DNA from: Sphaerosporella brunnea | Taxonomy: Eukaryota > Ascomycota > Pezizomycetes > Pezizales > Pyronemataceae | Length of the DNA: 64,000 bases | Direction: 5' to 3' | Assembly: GCA_008704415.1 (NCBI GenBank) | Contig: VXIS01000002.1 | Coordinates: forward strand, 186,001-250,000 | Made by a program: the position numbers and the translations under genes | Notes under the pieces: model-generated | What the model saw: the letters and a program-made list of their open reading frames with translations, nothing else | What the model was told of the DNA's origin: nothing | Databases searched by the model: none | Part shown: positions 1 to 9,763 of the stretch, one piece after another | How the letters are laid out: each line of letters opens with the position of its first letter | Position numbering within the stretch: the first letter of the stretch is position 1

Positions 1-390
1 GTACCGGCCACAGAGCTCGAGGGTGTTGTGGAGATTCTTATCGAGTGATAGTTTGTGCTGCTGTGTGTGTGCGCGGTCACGTGGAGGAGGAGGAGCGCTA
101 TCCGTTATCCGGAAGTAGCCGCATGTCATACTCGGCACGTCGAAGCTGAAAAACGTCCACACACCTTCACACCTTCACACCTGCAGCTCTTCCCCTCCCC
201 GATTGCGTTGAGATTGCCTGCCGACAAAATTAGTGCTCTGTTGCCCCCACTCCGCCACTGCTTGAAGCACCACCCGCCAACCACAACCATCCACAACCAT
301 CCTACTGCCTACTTGTCGACGTCACGACATCAATCAACCCCTCCACATAGTGAGACCGGGCCGAGCTTTATTACCAAGCTTCGCCCATCG
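1..390 (+). other. Upstream region and probable 5' UTR of cullin-4
   Basis: No separate gene is seen here. The cullin-4 reading frame happens to stay open upstream to about position 55, but that extension lacks any cullin-like feature and is rich in His, Pro and Thr. I therefore place the start at the ATG at 391, which opens a tail with a basic cluster. Short CAACCATC repeats near 286-302 are typical of fungal 5' leaders. Confidence 0.4.
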
Positions 391-3163
391 ATGCCAGCCC
401 TCGCCGCCAACAGCAGAAAGAGGAAACCCTCGCCATCGTTAACACAAGAGTCACAGCCTTCTAATTCTTCCTCCTCTTCTCTATCAGCATACCAACAAAG
501 CACCATTACAGATCACTTTTCTCCCGCGCGAAGCCAATCCCCTTCCTCCACCAGTTCGGTGCATTCTAAGCGGTCGAGAATGAATCCTCCAGCCTCGAAA
601 TCGGTGACTGCCAAGAAAGGCACTCCTGTGGTTACTGAAGCTACAATGATGGACTTTGATACCGGGGAGCCGACCGATACCCCTTATATCGTCCCGCCAC
701 CCTTGATATACCGCCCCAAGCCCCCACGGCCGCCCAGCAAAGGGTTCCTCCTCCGACAGGCTGGCGCGCGGATGCTTGATGTCAAGAACCTTCGTGAATC
801 CCGGAAGGGCTGCTCGGAGAAATACTTCGACATGATATGGAAGACGCTCGAACCGGCGCTTGAAGCTATCCTCGCGCGGGAGAAGATAGTAGGCAGTATG
901 GAAGAGATGTATAGGGGAGTCGAGAATATCTACAGATTTGGCAAGGCTCAGGAACTAGCTGAGCTGCTTACGAAGCGCTTGGATGATTATGTTTCGACCC
1001 AGATGAAGCCGAAGGTCATGCAGGAAATCAAGGACGACGATATTGAGACACTTAGGATCATAGGTTTTGCTTGGAGGCAATGGTCGGAGCAATTGGTAGA
1101 CTTTTATCTTGCCCCTGCGTGTGGCTATGATGATGCTGACACTACACAGGGTTTGGTCCGTTTGATTTTCCTCTATCTTGATCGCGCGTACTTGTTCCAC
1201 CGGCAATCCATTGAAGACTTCGGCATAGCTGTCTTCAATGAGCATATCCTAGATACCGCGGATGTGTCCAAGAAGGTTCTTAACGGCATCCTTACGCTTT
1301 TCAAGCAAGACCGACAGAGCGACGGCAAAACCTCCGTAGATCATGATCTGCTAATTTCATCTATGCGCATGATTTCTAGCATCGGCCTGTACTACACCAA
1401 GTTTGAGCCACTATTCATCGAAACTGCTCGTGAATACTACGCCCGACTTGCTGGACGCGAATCGCAGGTTCTGGATCTCACGGCCTACATCAAGGAATGC
1501 GTGGCTCAAATCGAGAAGGCGAGCGCAAAATGTGGCGAGTTCAATTTAGAATATTCGACAAAGCGGGAGCTTATCTTGGTGGTGGACGCAGAGATGATTG
1601 GCAATTACGTTGCACTGTTGACAGATAAGGAACGGCTGCGGGTGTTGCTGTCTCGGGAAGACACCGAAACATTACAGACCCTATATCGGTTGCTGGACCG
1701 GATATGCGACCCAGGGAAGGCCCTCAAGGAAGGGTGGGAAGCATATATCGTAGATCAGGGCACGTATATTGTGCAAGACAAGGATAGGGGATCCGAGATG
1801 GTCCAACGATTGCTAGATTTGAGAGGAACACTGAATGCAATCTGGACGGGCCCCTTGAAGAAGAACGAGACGCTCGGGTTTTCTTTGAGAGAGTCATTCT
1901 CTGTGTTCATCAACTCACGTAAAGAGGCCTCGATCAAGGAGAACCCAAAGCCGGCGGAGATGATTGCAAAATATGTGGACCAACTCCTCAGGAATGGGAT
2001 TAAGAACATACCTCCTGTTGCTGGTGTGATCCACACGGCTACCGATGACGATTCAGCTTTGGCTCACCGGCTGGACCTGGTGTTGGATCTGTTCAGGTTT
2101 GTTCAAGGGAAGGACGTGTTTGAGGCCTTCTATAAGAAGGATCTTGCAAGGCGGCTGCTTCTTGGCCGAAGTGCCAGTGATGACGCAGAGCAGCTGATGT
2201 TATCGAAGTTGAAGAACGGTATGTTCACACCTCGGCATTTTCCCAACATTATTAACAATCGTAGAATGTGGTGCCTGCTTCACCAACAATCTCGAAGCGA
2301 TGTTCAAAGACATGAACCTGAGCAGAGAATCGGTGGCCTCCTTCAACTCCACCAAGGTTGGCAGCGAATACTTTCGCAAGGTGGAATTGCACGTCAACAT
2401 TCTCAGCCAAGCAGCGTGGCCCTCGTACCCTGAGACTCCTGTCACTATCCCCTCCGCCCATGCACAGCACCTCGAAGCTTTCGCCAAGTTCTACACCTCC
2501 AAACACCAAGGCCGAAAGCTCACCTGGCGCCACGCTCTTTCTCATTGTGTGCTTGTTGCGGATTTCGAAAACGGCCGACGCGAACTCAGTTTGAGTGCAT
2601 TCCAGGCTGTCGTGCTATTAGCTTTTAATGAAGTTCCCGGAGTGGGGACTTTGCGCTACAGGGACCTCAAGACTGCTACTGGCCTATCGGACCCCGAACT
2701 CAAACGGACTCTGCAATCGCTAGCTTGTGGTAAGATGCGCGTGCTCTTGAAATCTCCGAAGGGGCGCGACGTGTTTGGCACGGACAAGTTTCAGGTGAAC
2801 GCGGGCTTTACGGCGCAGCAGTACAGGGTCAAGATCAACCAGATCCAGCTGAAGGAGACGAAGGAAGAGATTAAGGAGACGCATGAGAGGGTCGAGATGG
2901 ATCGAAAGTATGAGACGCAGGCGGCGATCGTTCGCATTATGAAGTCGAGGCGCACAATCAAACATGTGGAGTTGATACAGCAGACGATTGAACAGACAAA
3001 GGAGCGGGGAAACCTGGATGTGACATCGATCAAGCAGAACATCGAGAAGTAGGTTGCCTTTTCTATTTCGTGGCTGTAGGGAGTGAAGACTAACTGTTAC
3101 AGGTTGATCGAGAAGGATTATATGGAGAGAGGCGAGGGGGATACGTATTTGTATGTCGCTTAA
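391..3163 (+). CDS. cul4: Cullin-4, scaffold of CRL4 ubiquitin ligases
   Basis: The exons are 391-2218, 2265-3048 and 3103-3163, giving 890 residues. Intron 1 is 46 bp and joins KLKN to ECGACFTNNLEAMFKDM, the conserved cullin-homology block. Intron 2 is 54 bp, has a ctaac branch site, and leads to a short last exon ending DTYLYVA. The product should bridge a DDB1-type adaptor at its N-terminal repeats to Rbx1 at its C-terminal half, in the nucleus. The block GKDVFEAFYKKDLARRLLLG and the C-terminal winged helix with neddylation site IMKSRR (Lys about 836) are clear. Sequence similarity in LIFLYLDRAYL and around the cullin block favours Cul4 over Cul1 or Cul3. The first 75 residues are Ser-rich and disordered, carry a basic cluster SRKRK (possible NLS), and contain a PIP-box-like motif listed separately. 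Confidence 0.93.
496..531 (+). other. PIP-box/PIP-degron-like motif in the cullin-4 tail
   Basis: Residues 36-47 of the cullin read QSTITDHFSPAR. This fits the PCNA-interacting peptide pattern Q-x-x-[ILVM]-x-x-[aromatic/H]-F. It also has the Thr-Asp pair and the basic residue four positions after the last aromatic that define PIP degrons recognised by CRL4-Cdt2. Position 7 is His rather than Phe or Tyr, so the fit is good but not perfect. Confidence 0.5.
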
Positions 3164-4504
3164 TCGGTCGGCGTGTGGGATTGGGCTGGTGTTGGGGCTA
3201 CTTTTTTTTTCCCTCTCGCTTTCCAGGGTTTGTCTGCTGATGCTGGAAATATCATGCGCTCTTTTTTCTCATGGTTATGCAGTTCGATTAAGTGTATCGT
3301 CTAATGAATTATGAGCATACCTACATCAACTCACAACGAAGGCCAGAGGAACAATTCCTAGTAGATTGTCCGGGAGTTGGTGTCTCGAGCTCTTGAGTGG
3401 ACGAACTGATAGGAAACGTGATTCATGGGTGGAATGCAGACAGCTCCACTTTGATTGTTGTGCGATAATGCTGTCTAGAATAATTAAGCAGCCGATATAG
3501 CGGAGCGTGCACGTGATGTATCCCCTGGATCGTAGAAGGTCCTTTTGGGCGACAGCAACCCACTTCTCCAACTTTAGCGAAAGTTTGAGCATAGTTATAC
3601 CGTTTCAATTGGTAAGAATCCGAATTCTCAGTGTGTGAACTGCATCTGTGACGATTTGTGGATTGTGTCAGTTTGTCATTGTAGTATAAAAACCTCGCAG
3701 ATGAAGGAATTCCACTCCATCAATCCACCCCAAAATGTCAGATCGAGTCCTGTGACAACAACAACCACCTGGAGGCTACACCCTTCCCTCTTTGGATGGT
3801 GATTTTGAACCTATACCTCTACCTTCTACTGGAAAGCGAGCCTCTAGGGTGCATGGGGTCTCATTATGGTTGTAGACACCCCCATAAGTGCCTCCCAAAG
3901 CCACGAGAAAGGCAAAGGAGCATACTTTACGGCTTCTACTACCCTTCCAGAGCGAAGGAGTTGCGATTGTGGCCATAAGCCAGCGCATCTCTCTCAGAGA
4001 GCGGTCTATTGGCTGTGCCGCTGGAAACACCGGGGGGAAGGCGGCTCAAAAAAAATCCCAAAAACCCGCTGGTCCTGTGGTCCCTTTATGCATAAATGAA
4101 GTCCAAAACTGTTGCAATGAGCTATATGAATTGTAGGGGGGTTGGCTGGTTGCTGCTCTCAGAGTAGGCAATTGAGTTACGGGGGCGCAGGGGAAGCGCA
4201 CCTCCGGAACCCCCATTACTGCAACTACCGGGCCTCCACCACCTCAAATTGCACCTGGGGACAGTCAAAACAGTGTGTTCTAGACTATAGTGTTTTTGTA
4301 TCATGTTCACTGTATTTCTTTTTTTTTCTTTTTTTTTTTTTTTGGGGGGGGGCGGTTGCACTGTAATTCCAAATAATTGATTTTCCGGTCCTTTTGGACA
4401 GGAATCCACCGGGGGATACGTACATTTCCTAGACAAAAAATCCAGCTCATTCGCTACTATGTGGACTATTTTTGTAGCCAGTATCAAGCCCTTTCATCGA
4501 CTGT

Positions 4505-4559
<55 letters not shown>

Positions 4560-5198
4560 ACGCTGGCTCGCTTAAAACGGCTCCATAATTCCTGTAGCTC
4601 AATATCAAGCAAATGTCATGTTCAAAACTTTTCAAAAACGGCTTTTGTATAGCAATAATACATCTACCAAGCTGGCAATTTTTTAAAGCTGAACCTGTTG
4701 AGATAGACTCAATTTGGTGGACTGCATTTTCTTGGGGACGTGAAAGCTGTGCAACCCCGCTAAAATGCAGCATCCCTGTCATGAGGATATTAACCTCCGA
4801 TTTGGTGACGATATTTGATGCACTTATGGGCGTCTGAAAATTTTGAAACATTTTTTACAAGATCTCTTACATATGAAGTGTTAGATACGAGAGTCCTGAG
4901 GCCAAAAAGCAAGAACCGGTGTCTTGGTGTTGAGCAGAAAGCGCGCATTTTCGCCCACTTTTGGCGCGGTTTCACAGAATCACCAAGACTTTTGTCTAGG
5001 AACTGTAGCTTGTTGCGGTTTCTGCTTGCTGCAGCTGGGTTTGTATTCGCGGGGTTGTTAATAGAAATGTTTAGAAATATGATGGGATATTGCTTGATAT
5101 TATATTTCTAAGTTGATAGAAAATTTGCCATTTCCTCGGAATAAGACTCCGCGGTTGTGATCGTCGATTTGGGATTTATATTGAAATCGCAAACTCTC
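3164..5198. other. Intergenic region, no supported gene
   Basis: About 2 kb between cullin-4 and the next features. It holds short open frames of up to about 120 codons without recognisable domains, T-rich tracts near 4319-4342, and a G-tract after them. The TTG microsatellite is listed separately. The open frame spanning it encodes poly-Cys or poly-Asn and is a product of the repeat. Confidence 0.5.
4505..4558. repeat. (TTG)18 trinucleotide microsatellite
   Basis: Eighteen uninterrupted TTG units lie in the non-coding region downstream of cullin-4. The lack of interruptions suggests that it is young or still slipping in length. Confidence 0.95.
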
Positions 5199-5303
5199 TG
5201 ATAGTGTCGTTATAATTAGAGGGGCAACGAGACTCCTCACGCAGAATCCGGATCGAGCCCTACTCTTTTGGGGATCCTCATTGCTCCTCTAACAACACTA
5301 TCG
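5199..5303. repeat. Imperfect foldback (MITE-like) element
   Basis: The left arm reads TGATAGTGTCGTTA then, after a five-base insertion, GAGGGGCAACGAG. The right arm, read on the other strand, gives CGATAGTGTTGTTAGAGGAGCAATGAG. The arms enclose about 40 bp. No clear target-site duplication is seen, so this may be an old MITE or a chance foldback. A TGATAGTGTTATT motif recurs near 18759. Confidence 0.35.
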
Positions 5304-5726
5304 GTGTTGAGCGTTGTATGCTGTTTATATTCACTGTTCATCACTCGTGCCAAGACTAGGGGTCGTCTCGTTTTCTTAGCGAGCGGTACATTTCGAAATA
5401 AAACCAAAGTAAGAGAATTTCAGGATTCGGATTGCGTGGCATGGTAGATTGAAGAGCGTTGTGTAGGGCAGGAAAGCCTGAGAGAGCCGCTATATTTTGA
5501 GATTCGGTGTCTGCCAGTCACTTGGTTGGTTTACTGCTTTGAAGAGGACTGTTCTGATTTCTTCTGGCTGAAGTGGTTTTATTACCAGTGCTCTGTTACG
5601 GCCGCCTGGACGCCTCAGGCTTCATGCCATATTGAGCTTTTATACATGGAAAACAAACATAGGACGTTCGTACTCCCGCCGTTTGGAACACTTCACCTAC
5701 GAAAAATAACTGTAATAATCGAGCCC
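5304..5726. other. Intergenic, nothing recognised
   Basis: This is A/T-rich non-coding DNA between two foldback elements. A short open frame at 5526-5786 runs into the MITE and shows no domain. Confidence 0.4.
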
Positions 5727-5836
5727 TACCGTATTATCCCGGTAATAAGGCAATTGGCTAAGCGACTTTGCCAGGAGGCTGAGTGACTTCCCCACAGAGC
5801 GCAGTGACTTTGCCACATTACCGGGATAATACGGTA
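5727..5836. mobile_element. Small MITE with perfect 20-bp inverted termini and TA ends
   Basis: The left end (5727-5746) is TACCGTATTATCCCGGTAAT, and 5817-5836 is its exact reverse complement. Reading the outer TA dinucleotides as a target-site duplication leaves 18-bp TIRs starting CCGTATTATC, as in Tc1/mariner-type MITEs. The roughly 70-bp interior has three related units (gcgactttgcca, gtgacttcccca, gtgactttgcca). There is no coding capacity. The perfect TIR match suggests a recent insertion or a structure under constraint. Confidence 0.7.
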
Positions 5837-7224
5837 GCCAAGATGCACCACCACAAGCTTGCCGCCTGCGATCACGTGTCGGGGGAAATGATGTCGCGTG
5901 GTGGTCGAAATTTCGCCCAAGCCAGCTATCCCATTGATGGAGCACAGTCCGTCATTGGATCTGACGGTGTGTCCAATCCTCGATCTGCCGGGGCAAGTTG
6001 CCGAGTGCGTCTTGGGCATGATAGATAAATTGTTTTTGTTTGGAGAAGCTGTGGTGGTGGTGCATTGAAGACATAGTGGGGTGGTTGTGGGAGTTGAATT
6101 GTTTGGTGGTTGACGTCGCACACCTGCGCAAGTACGTACCTACTCTACTCTGCTATATTGCCATCCTGGCCACACAGCTTCGCGCCCCACCCGCCCTGCA
6201 GCAAGGTTGGATCTTGGGGTTCGGTTTCGTGGGGCCAGCCAATCAGCGGTTCCGGGAAAAGAAGGGATGCATCATTACACAGCATAAAGTGCGGGTCAGA
6301 TATCGACACGATATTCTTTTACGTTGCATGATTTCAGGTCGCCGATAACCACTTCGAACTTTGCACCTTCTGACTTTGCACCTTCTGACTTGCCTCGATA
6401 TATCATAACATATATTTCCATTATTTGCCGTGGGTGTGTGTGTGCTCGCTCGCTTTTCTTCCTTCCTGCTTTTCCCGACTTTCTTGTTTCTGTTTGTCAG
6501 AAGTGGGCCTTGCCCTCGCCAATAGGAGCCGAGATGTGCAGTCCAAGTTCCGAGATTGGGTATCTGCGTGAAGCGTCAGGCGTGAAAAAGTGAAGATGAC
6601 ATTTTCGTCTCCCGTCCCCTTCATCCGCACAAACACTGCCCTATCTGCCCCCCCCCCCCCCCAAATGGTGGTCTCACTTCTTCTGCTTTCTCCACTTCAT
6701 CCTTCCTCTCCCCCATACAACTCTCCAACCCTTCTGCATCGAAAAACCCACCGGCTTTGGTGAACGTCCAGCAAAGCCCTCTCCGAACCCGATCGATACC
6801 AAATACAAGCACACATACCATCGCACACGGCCAGCTCTATAACATTCCGCCACCTCACATCATTGCGCCTTATCTAAGGTTTATCCGGCCGCAGCGATCA
6901 GCCCGGACCTAATTTCTATACCTCTTAGCCCGCCAGGCGTTGGGAAAAATAAACCCTCCGCCATCACCAAGCGGTGAATTCCAGAAGCACTCCCCAGACC
7001 TTCTAGGTCGTAGGAAGGCGTCGTGTCTCACCTGGTTTGAAATCGATATCGTATAGAAGCCGCCCATTCAAACTCCAGTTTTTGAGAGTTCCAAAGAGTT
7101 CCATTTTATAACCAATACAATTGCACTTTTCTTTTTCTTTTTGTTCGCTGGATACCTGCTCGTGGGAAGATAAGAAAGTGCATGATCTCCTTCCCTGCCT
7201 CAGCAATCCTGAGGTGCTAACATC
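5837..7224. other. Intergenic and probable kinase promoter/5' leader
   Basis: No gene is recognised. From about 6600 the sequence becomes C/T-rich, with a C14 tract at 6649-6662 and CT-rich blocks, as is common in fungal promoters and leaders. The kinase ATG follows at 7225. Confidence 0.4.
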
Positions 7225-9081
7225 ATGGCCAGTCAGCAACAACGAGACTCTATCCCTATTGCTCCTTCTCGTGTGCGAGGACATAACCACTCCATGGAAA
7301 ACCCGCAAATCTTGTGCTCCCCGTTTAACTGCATCAACATCGACCGAGAATCACGACATTATCTGAAACGCGCGCAGCCGTCCCCATCAACCCACTCATC
7401 TACACCTCCCATCGCCGTCCCAGGTCCAGCGGGTTGGCAACATGCGCGCCCTGGCAGTCCGCCCGAGAGCCAAGGCGGCGATGCTTTCATTAGGCGGGGG
7501 AGAAGGACATCGGTAACATTCGATCCACAGGTCAAGCTGGGCGGCGGCCGAGAAACCTCCTTGGAGGGACCACTGCCTCGAACCGGTTGCTCCAGTCCCA
7601 TGAGCGACGACGGCCAACGGAGCCCCACGGGTTCGGAATTCGGACAGTCCCCCCCACCACAGGGGTTCATGCCGATCCGAGGATCGCTTCGCGGACGGCG
7701 CCGAGTGACGGCGGCTTCCAAGTTTTTGCAGTCGCCGACGTCGAGTGACGGCATCACCGAAGGGGTTGCGTCTTTGACTTCGGAGTCTACAATGTCGCCC
7801 ATGTCGGAATTCCACACGCCACCCATCTCGTTGCTCGGCAGCTACTTCGGAAGCAGAGCGAATTCGGTCCGATCCCCTTCCGAGCACGGAGGAGAGTGGC
7901 CAGGCGAGAATGGCAGCAGTAACGGCGACGAGATCCCCCGAAACAAGTCATGGTGCTTCCTGCCATCGGAGGTCGCGCCAAACCGTCCCTTCCGTCGAAG
8001 AACTTTTAGTGAGCGCTCGTTGAACGGATTGAACTCCGGCTCCAATGGTGTCAGCCCTGCGAGCATGTTTCTGGCTTCGTTCGGCACGAAGTCTCCTACC
8101 CCGCAATCCATCGAGCCAGACTCGGAAGGGCAGGAAGTCGGCTCTTACGTGTTGGGCAAAGAGATCGGTCACGGCGGATTCAGTCGGGTTCTAGAGGCTC
8201 ACACGATCGAAAACGGTGTCGAGGTTACCCACGCCGTCAAGATTGTGCGAAAGAGGGTATCAGATAACGATGTGGAAAACGACAAAGCGCAAGCTGAGTT
8301 CGAACACGAAGTATCACTCTGGCGATATCTACACCATCCCAACATCATGGGCCTCATTTCGGTTTTTGACACGCCCTTCGCCACATTCGCGTTCATGCAT
8401 CTGAACCGGGACGGAAATCTGTTTGAGTTGCTCAAGCAGAACTCCAACCGCAATGGACTGAAACCCGGCCTTGCGAGACGATACTGTTTCCAGCTCGCGT
8501 GCGCACTCCGCTATCTGCATGAAGATATGCGCATCGTTCATGGCGACGTCAAGCTCGAGAACTGTCTCCTCGATCTGACCGATGCTAAAGAGGAAGGCGG
8601 GAAAGTCCGGCTTTGTGATTTCGGCCTGGCAAAGTTCATCAAGAACCCACATGACAGCGACGACGAGGAGCTTCCTTCGTTCCGCCCGTCATCGGCATCA
8701 TCGGCATCATCCGATACTTACTGTATCACCGGCTCACTGCAGTACGCCGCTCCGGAACTCATTCGGCCAGAGCCCGATGCCGAGTTGTGTGATCCAGCGA
8801 TGGATATGTGGGCGTTTGGTGTGACGGCCTACGCACTGCACACTGGACTACTGCCCTTCAATCATGCGCTGCAGCCAAAACTGGCGGATATGATCTTGAG
8901 GGGCGAATGGGATGTTGAGCTGCTACGGGAGAAACTAGTCTCCAGCGGCTGCAACCAGAGAGACGCCGAGAAAGTCGTGGAAGTGGTGAAGGGGTGTTTA
9001 TGCATGAACCCCGAACAGCGTTGGATTGTCCGCGAAGTTTTGGACAGTGCCTGGTTCTCTGGAATGCAAGCCGAGATTTGA
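7225..9081 (+). CDS. Serine/threonine protein kinase with HGD catalytic loop
   Basis: A single 618-residue exon. Residues 1-300 are Ser/Pro-rich and disordered, with many SP/TP sites. The kinase domain spans about 306-615. It has a glycine loop EIGHGGFSRV, the ATP-site Lys in HAVKIV, catalytic loop IVHGDVKLEN (His about 439), DFG in LCDFGLAKF (Asp about 465) and APE in YAAPEL. The usual HRD Arg is Gly, so this is a non-RD kinase that should not need activation-loop phosphorylation in the classic way. An acidic Ser-rich insert (SDDEELPSFRPSSASSASS) lies between DFG and APE. All catalytic residues are present, so activity is expected. I do not recognise the subfamily; the substrate is unknown. 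The ATG at 7225 is the first in the frame after a CT-rich leader. Confidence 0.9.
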   Translation: MASQQQRDSIPIAPSRVRGHNHSMENPQILCSPFNCINIDRESRHYLKRAQPSPSTHSSTPPIAVPGPAGWQHARPGSPPESQGGDAFIRRGRRTSVTFDPQVKLGGGRETSLEGPLPRTGCSSPMSDDGQRSPTGSEFGQSPPPQGFMPIRGSLRGRRRVTAASKFLQSPTSSDGITEGVASLTSESTMSPMSEFHTPPISLLGSYFGSRANSVRSPSEHGGEWPGENGSSNGDEIPRNKSWCFLPSEVAPNRPFRRRTFSERSLNGLNSGSNGVSPASMFLASFGTKSPTPQSIEPDSEGQEVGSYVLGKEIGHGGFSRVLEAHTIENGVEVTHAVKIVRKRVSDNDVENDKAQAEFEHEVSLWRYLHHPNIMGLISVFDTPFATFAFMHLNRDGNLFELLKQNSNRNGLKPGLARRYCFQLACALRYLHEDMRIVHGDVKLENCLLDLTDAKEEGGKVRLCDFGLAKFIKNPHDSDDEELPSFRPSSASSASSDTYCITGSLQYAAPELIRPEPDAELCDPAMDMWAFGVTAYALHTGLLPFNHALQPKLADMILRGEWDVELLREKLVSSGCNQRDAEKVVEVVKGCLCMNPEQRWIVREVLDSAWFSGMQAEI

Positions 9082-9763
9082 GCGATTTTTCCTTTCTTTT
9101 TTTCTTATTGTGCCAAAAAGTATTGGGTCTGCTTTACGGAGTGCTGTGGATACGGGTAACGGAGCGGCGTTGTTTGATTTTCCTTTTCCTTTTTTTTTTT
9201 TTTTTTCGGGCAGGCATTTCATGGATTCGCTTTTTTTTTTTTTTTTTTTTTTTTGCAACCGTTTCTACGCACGGGGAATATTCGGGCTGCGTGCATACAT
9301 ACTTCATGTATGTACCAACCATCTGCTTTATATGGTCGGATTTAGGGCTGCATTTGCATTTGCGCATACTGTTGGGTGTTAACGTTGGTGTGAGCGGTTT
9401 TCTCTGCTCTTCGTTCGCTTTGCTTGCGTTGATACCACGGGCATTTATCTGGCTCTTTCGAGGTTTCTAGCATAGCTTTTTTTTTTTTTTTTTGACAATA
9501 TGGTTACTGTATAACAATTTGAAAATATTGAGAAGTTATTCTGAGTTTGCAGACACATGGTTCAAAAGTGACAGAGTTTCTACCCGTCATCACAGAAAGC
9601 GCATCATGAGTAATCACCTGCGCATGGAAATCTGCCAAGAAATTGTTTGTCAGCGCCTCCTGAAACAACCACCTAGCTTGCACAGCTCCGACCACAAGTT
9701 ACCGAAACAACACTCACCCCGCTACCACGCTGCCGCGCCGCCCATTCTTTTATACCGCCTTGA
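9082..9763. other. Intergenic with T-tracts
   Basis: Contains the 3' region of the kinase gene with long T runs near 9190-9206, 9230-9254 and 9478-9493. A ttttata stretch at 9748-9754 lies close upstream of the next ATG and could be a TATA-like element or part of the leader. Confidence 0.4.

Noticed and set aside
4447..4851. Open frame with a poly-Asn run on the minus strand, and poly-Cys on the plus strand
   Set aside because: Both come from the (TTG)18 microsatellite; no domain or splice logic is present.
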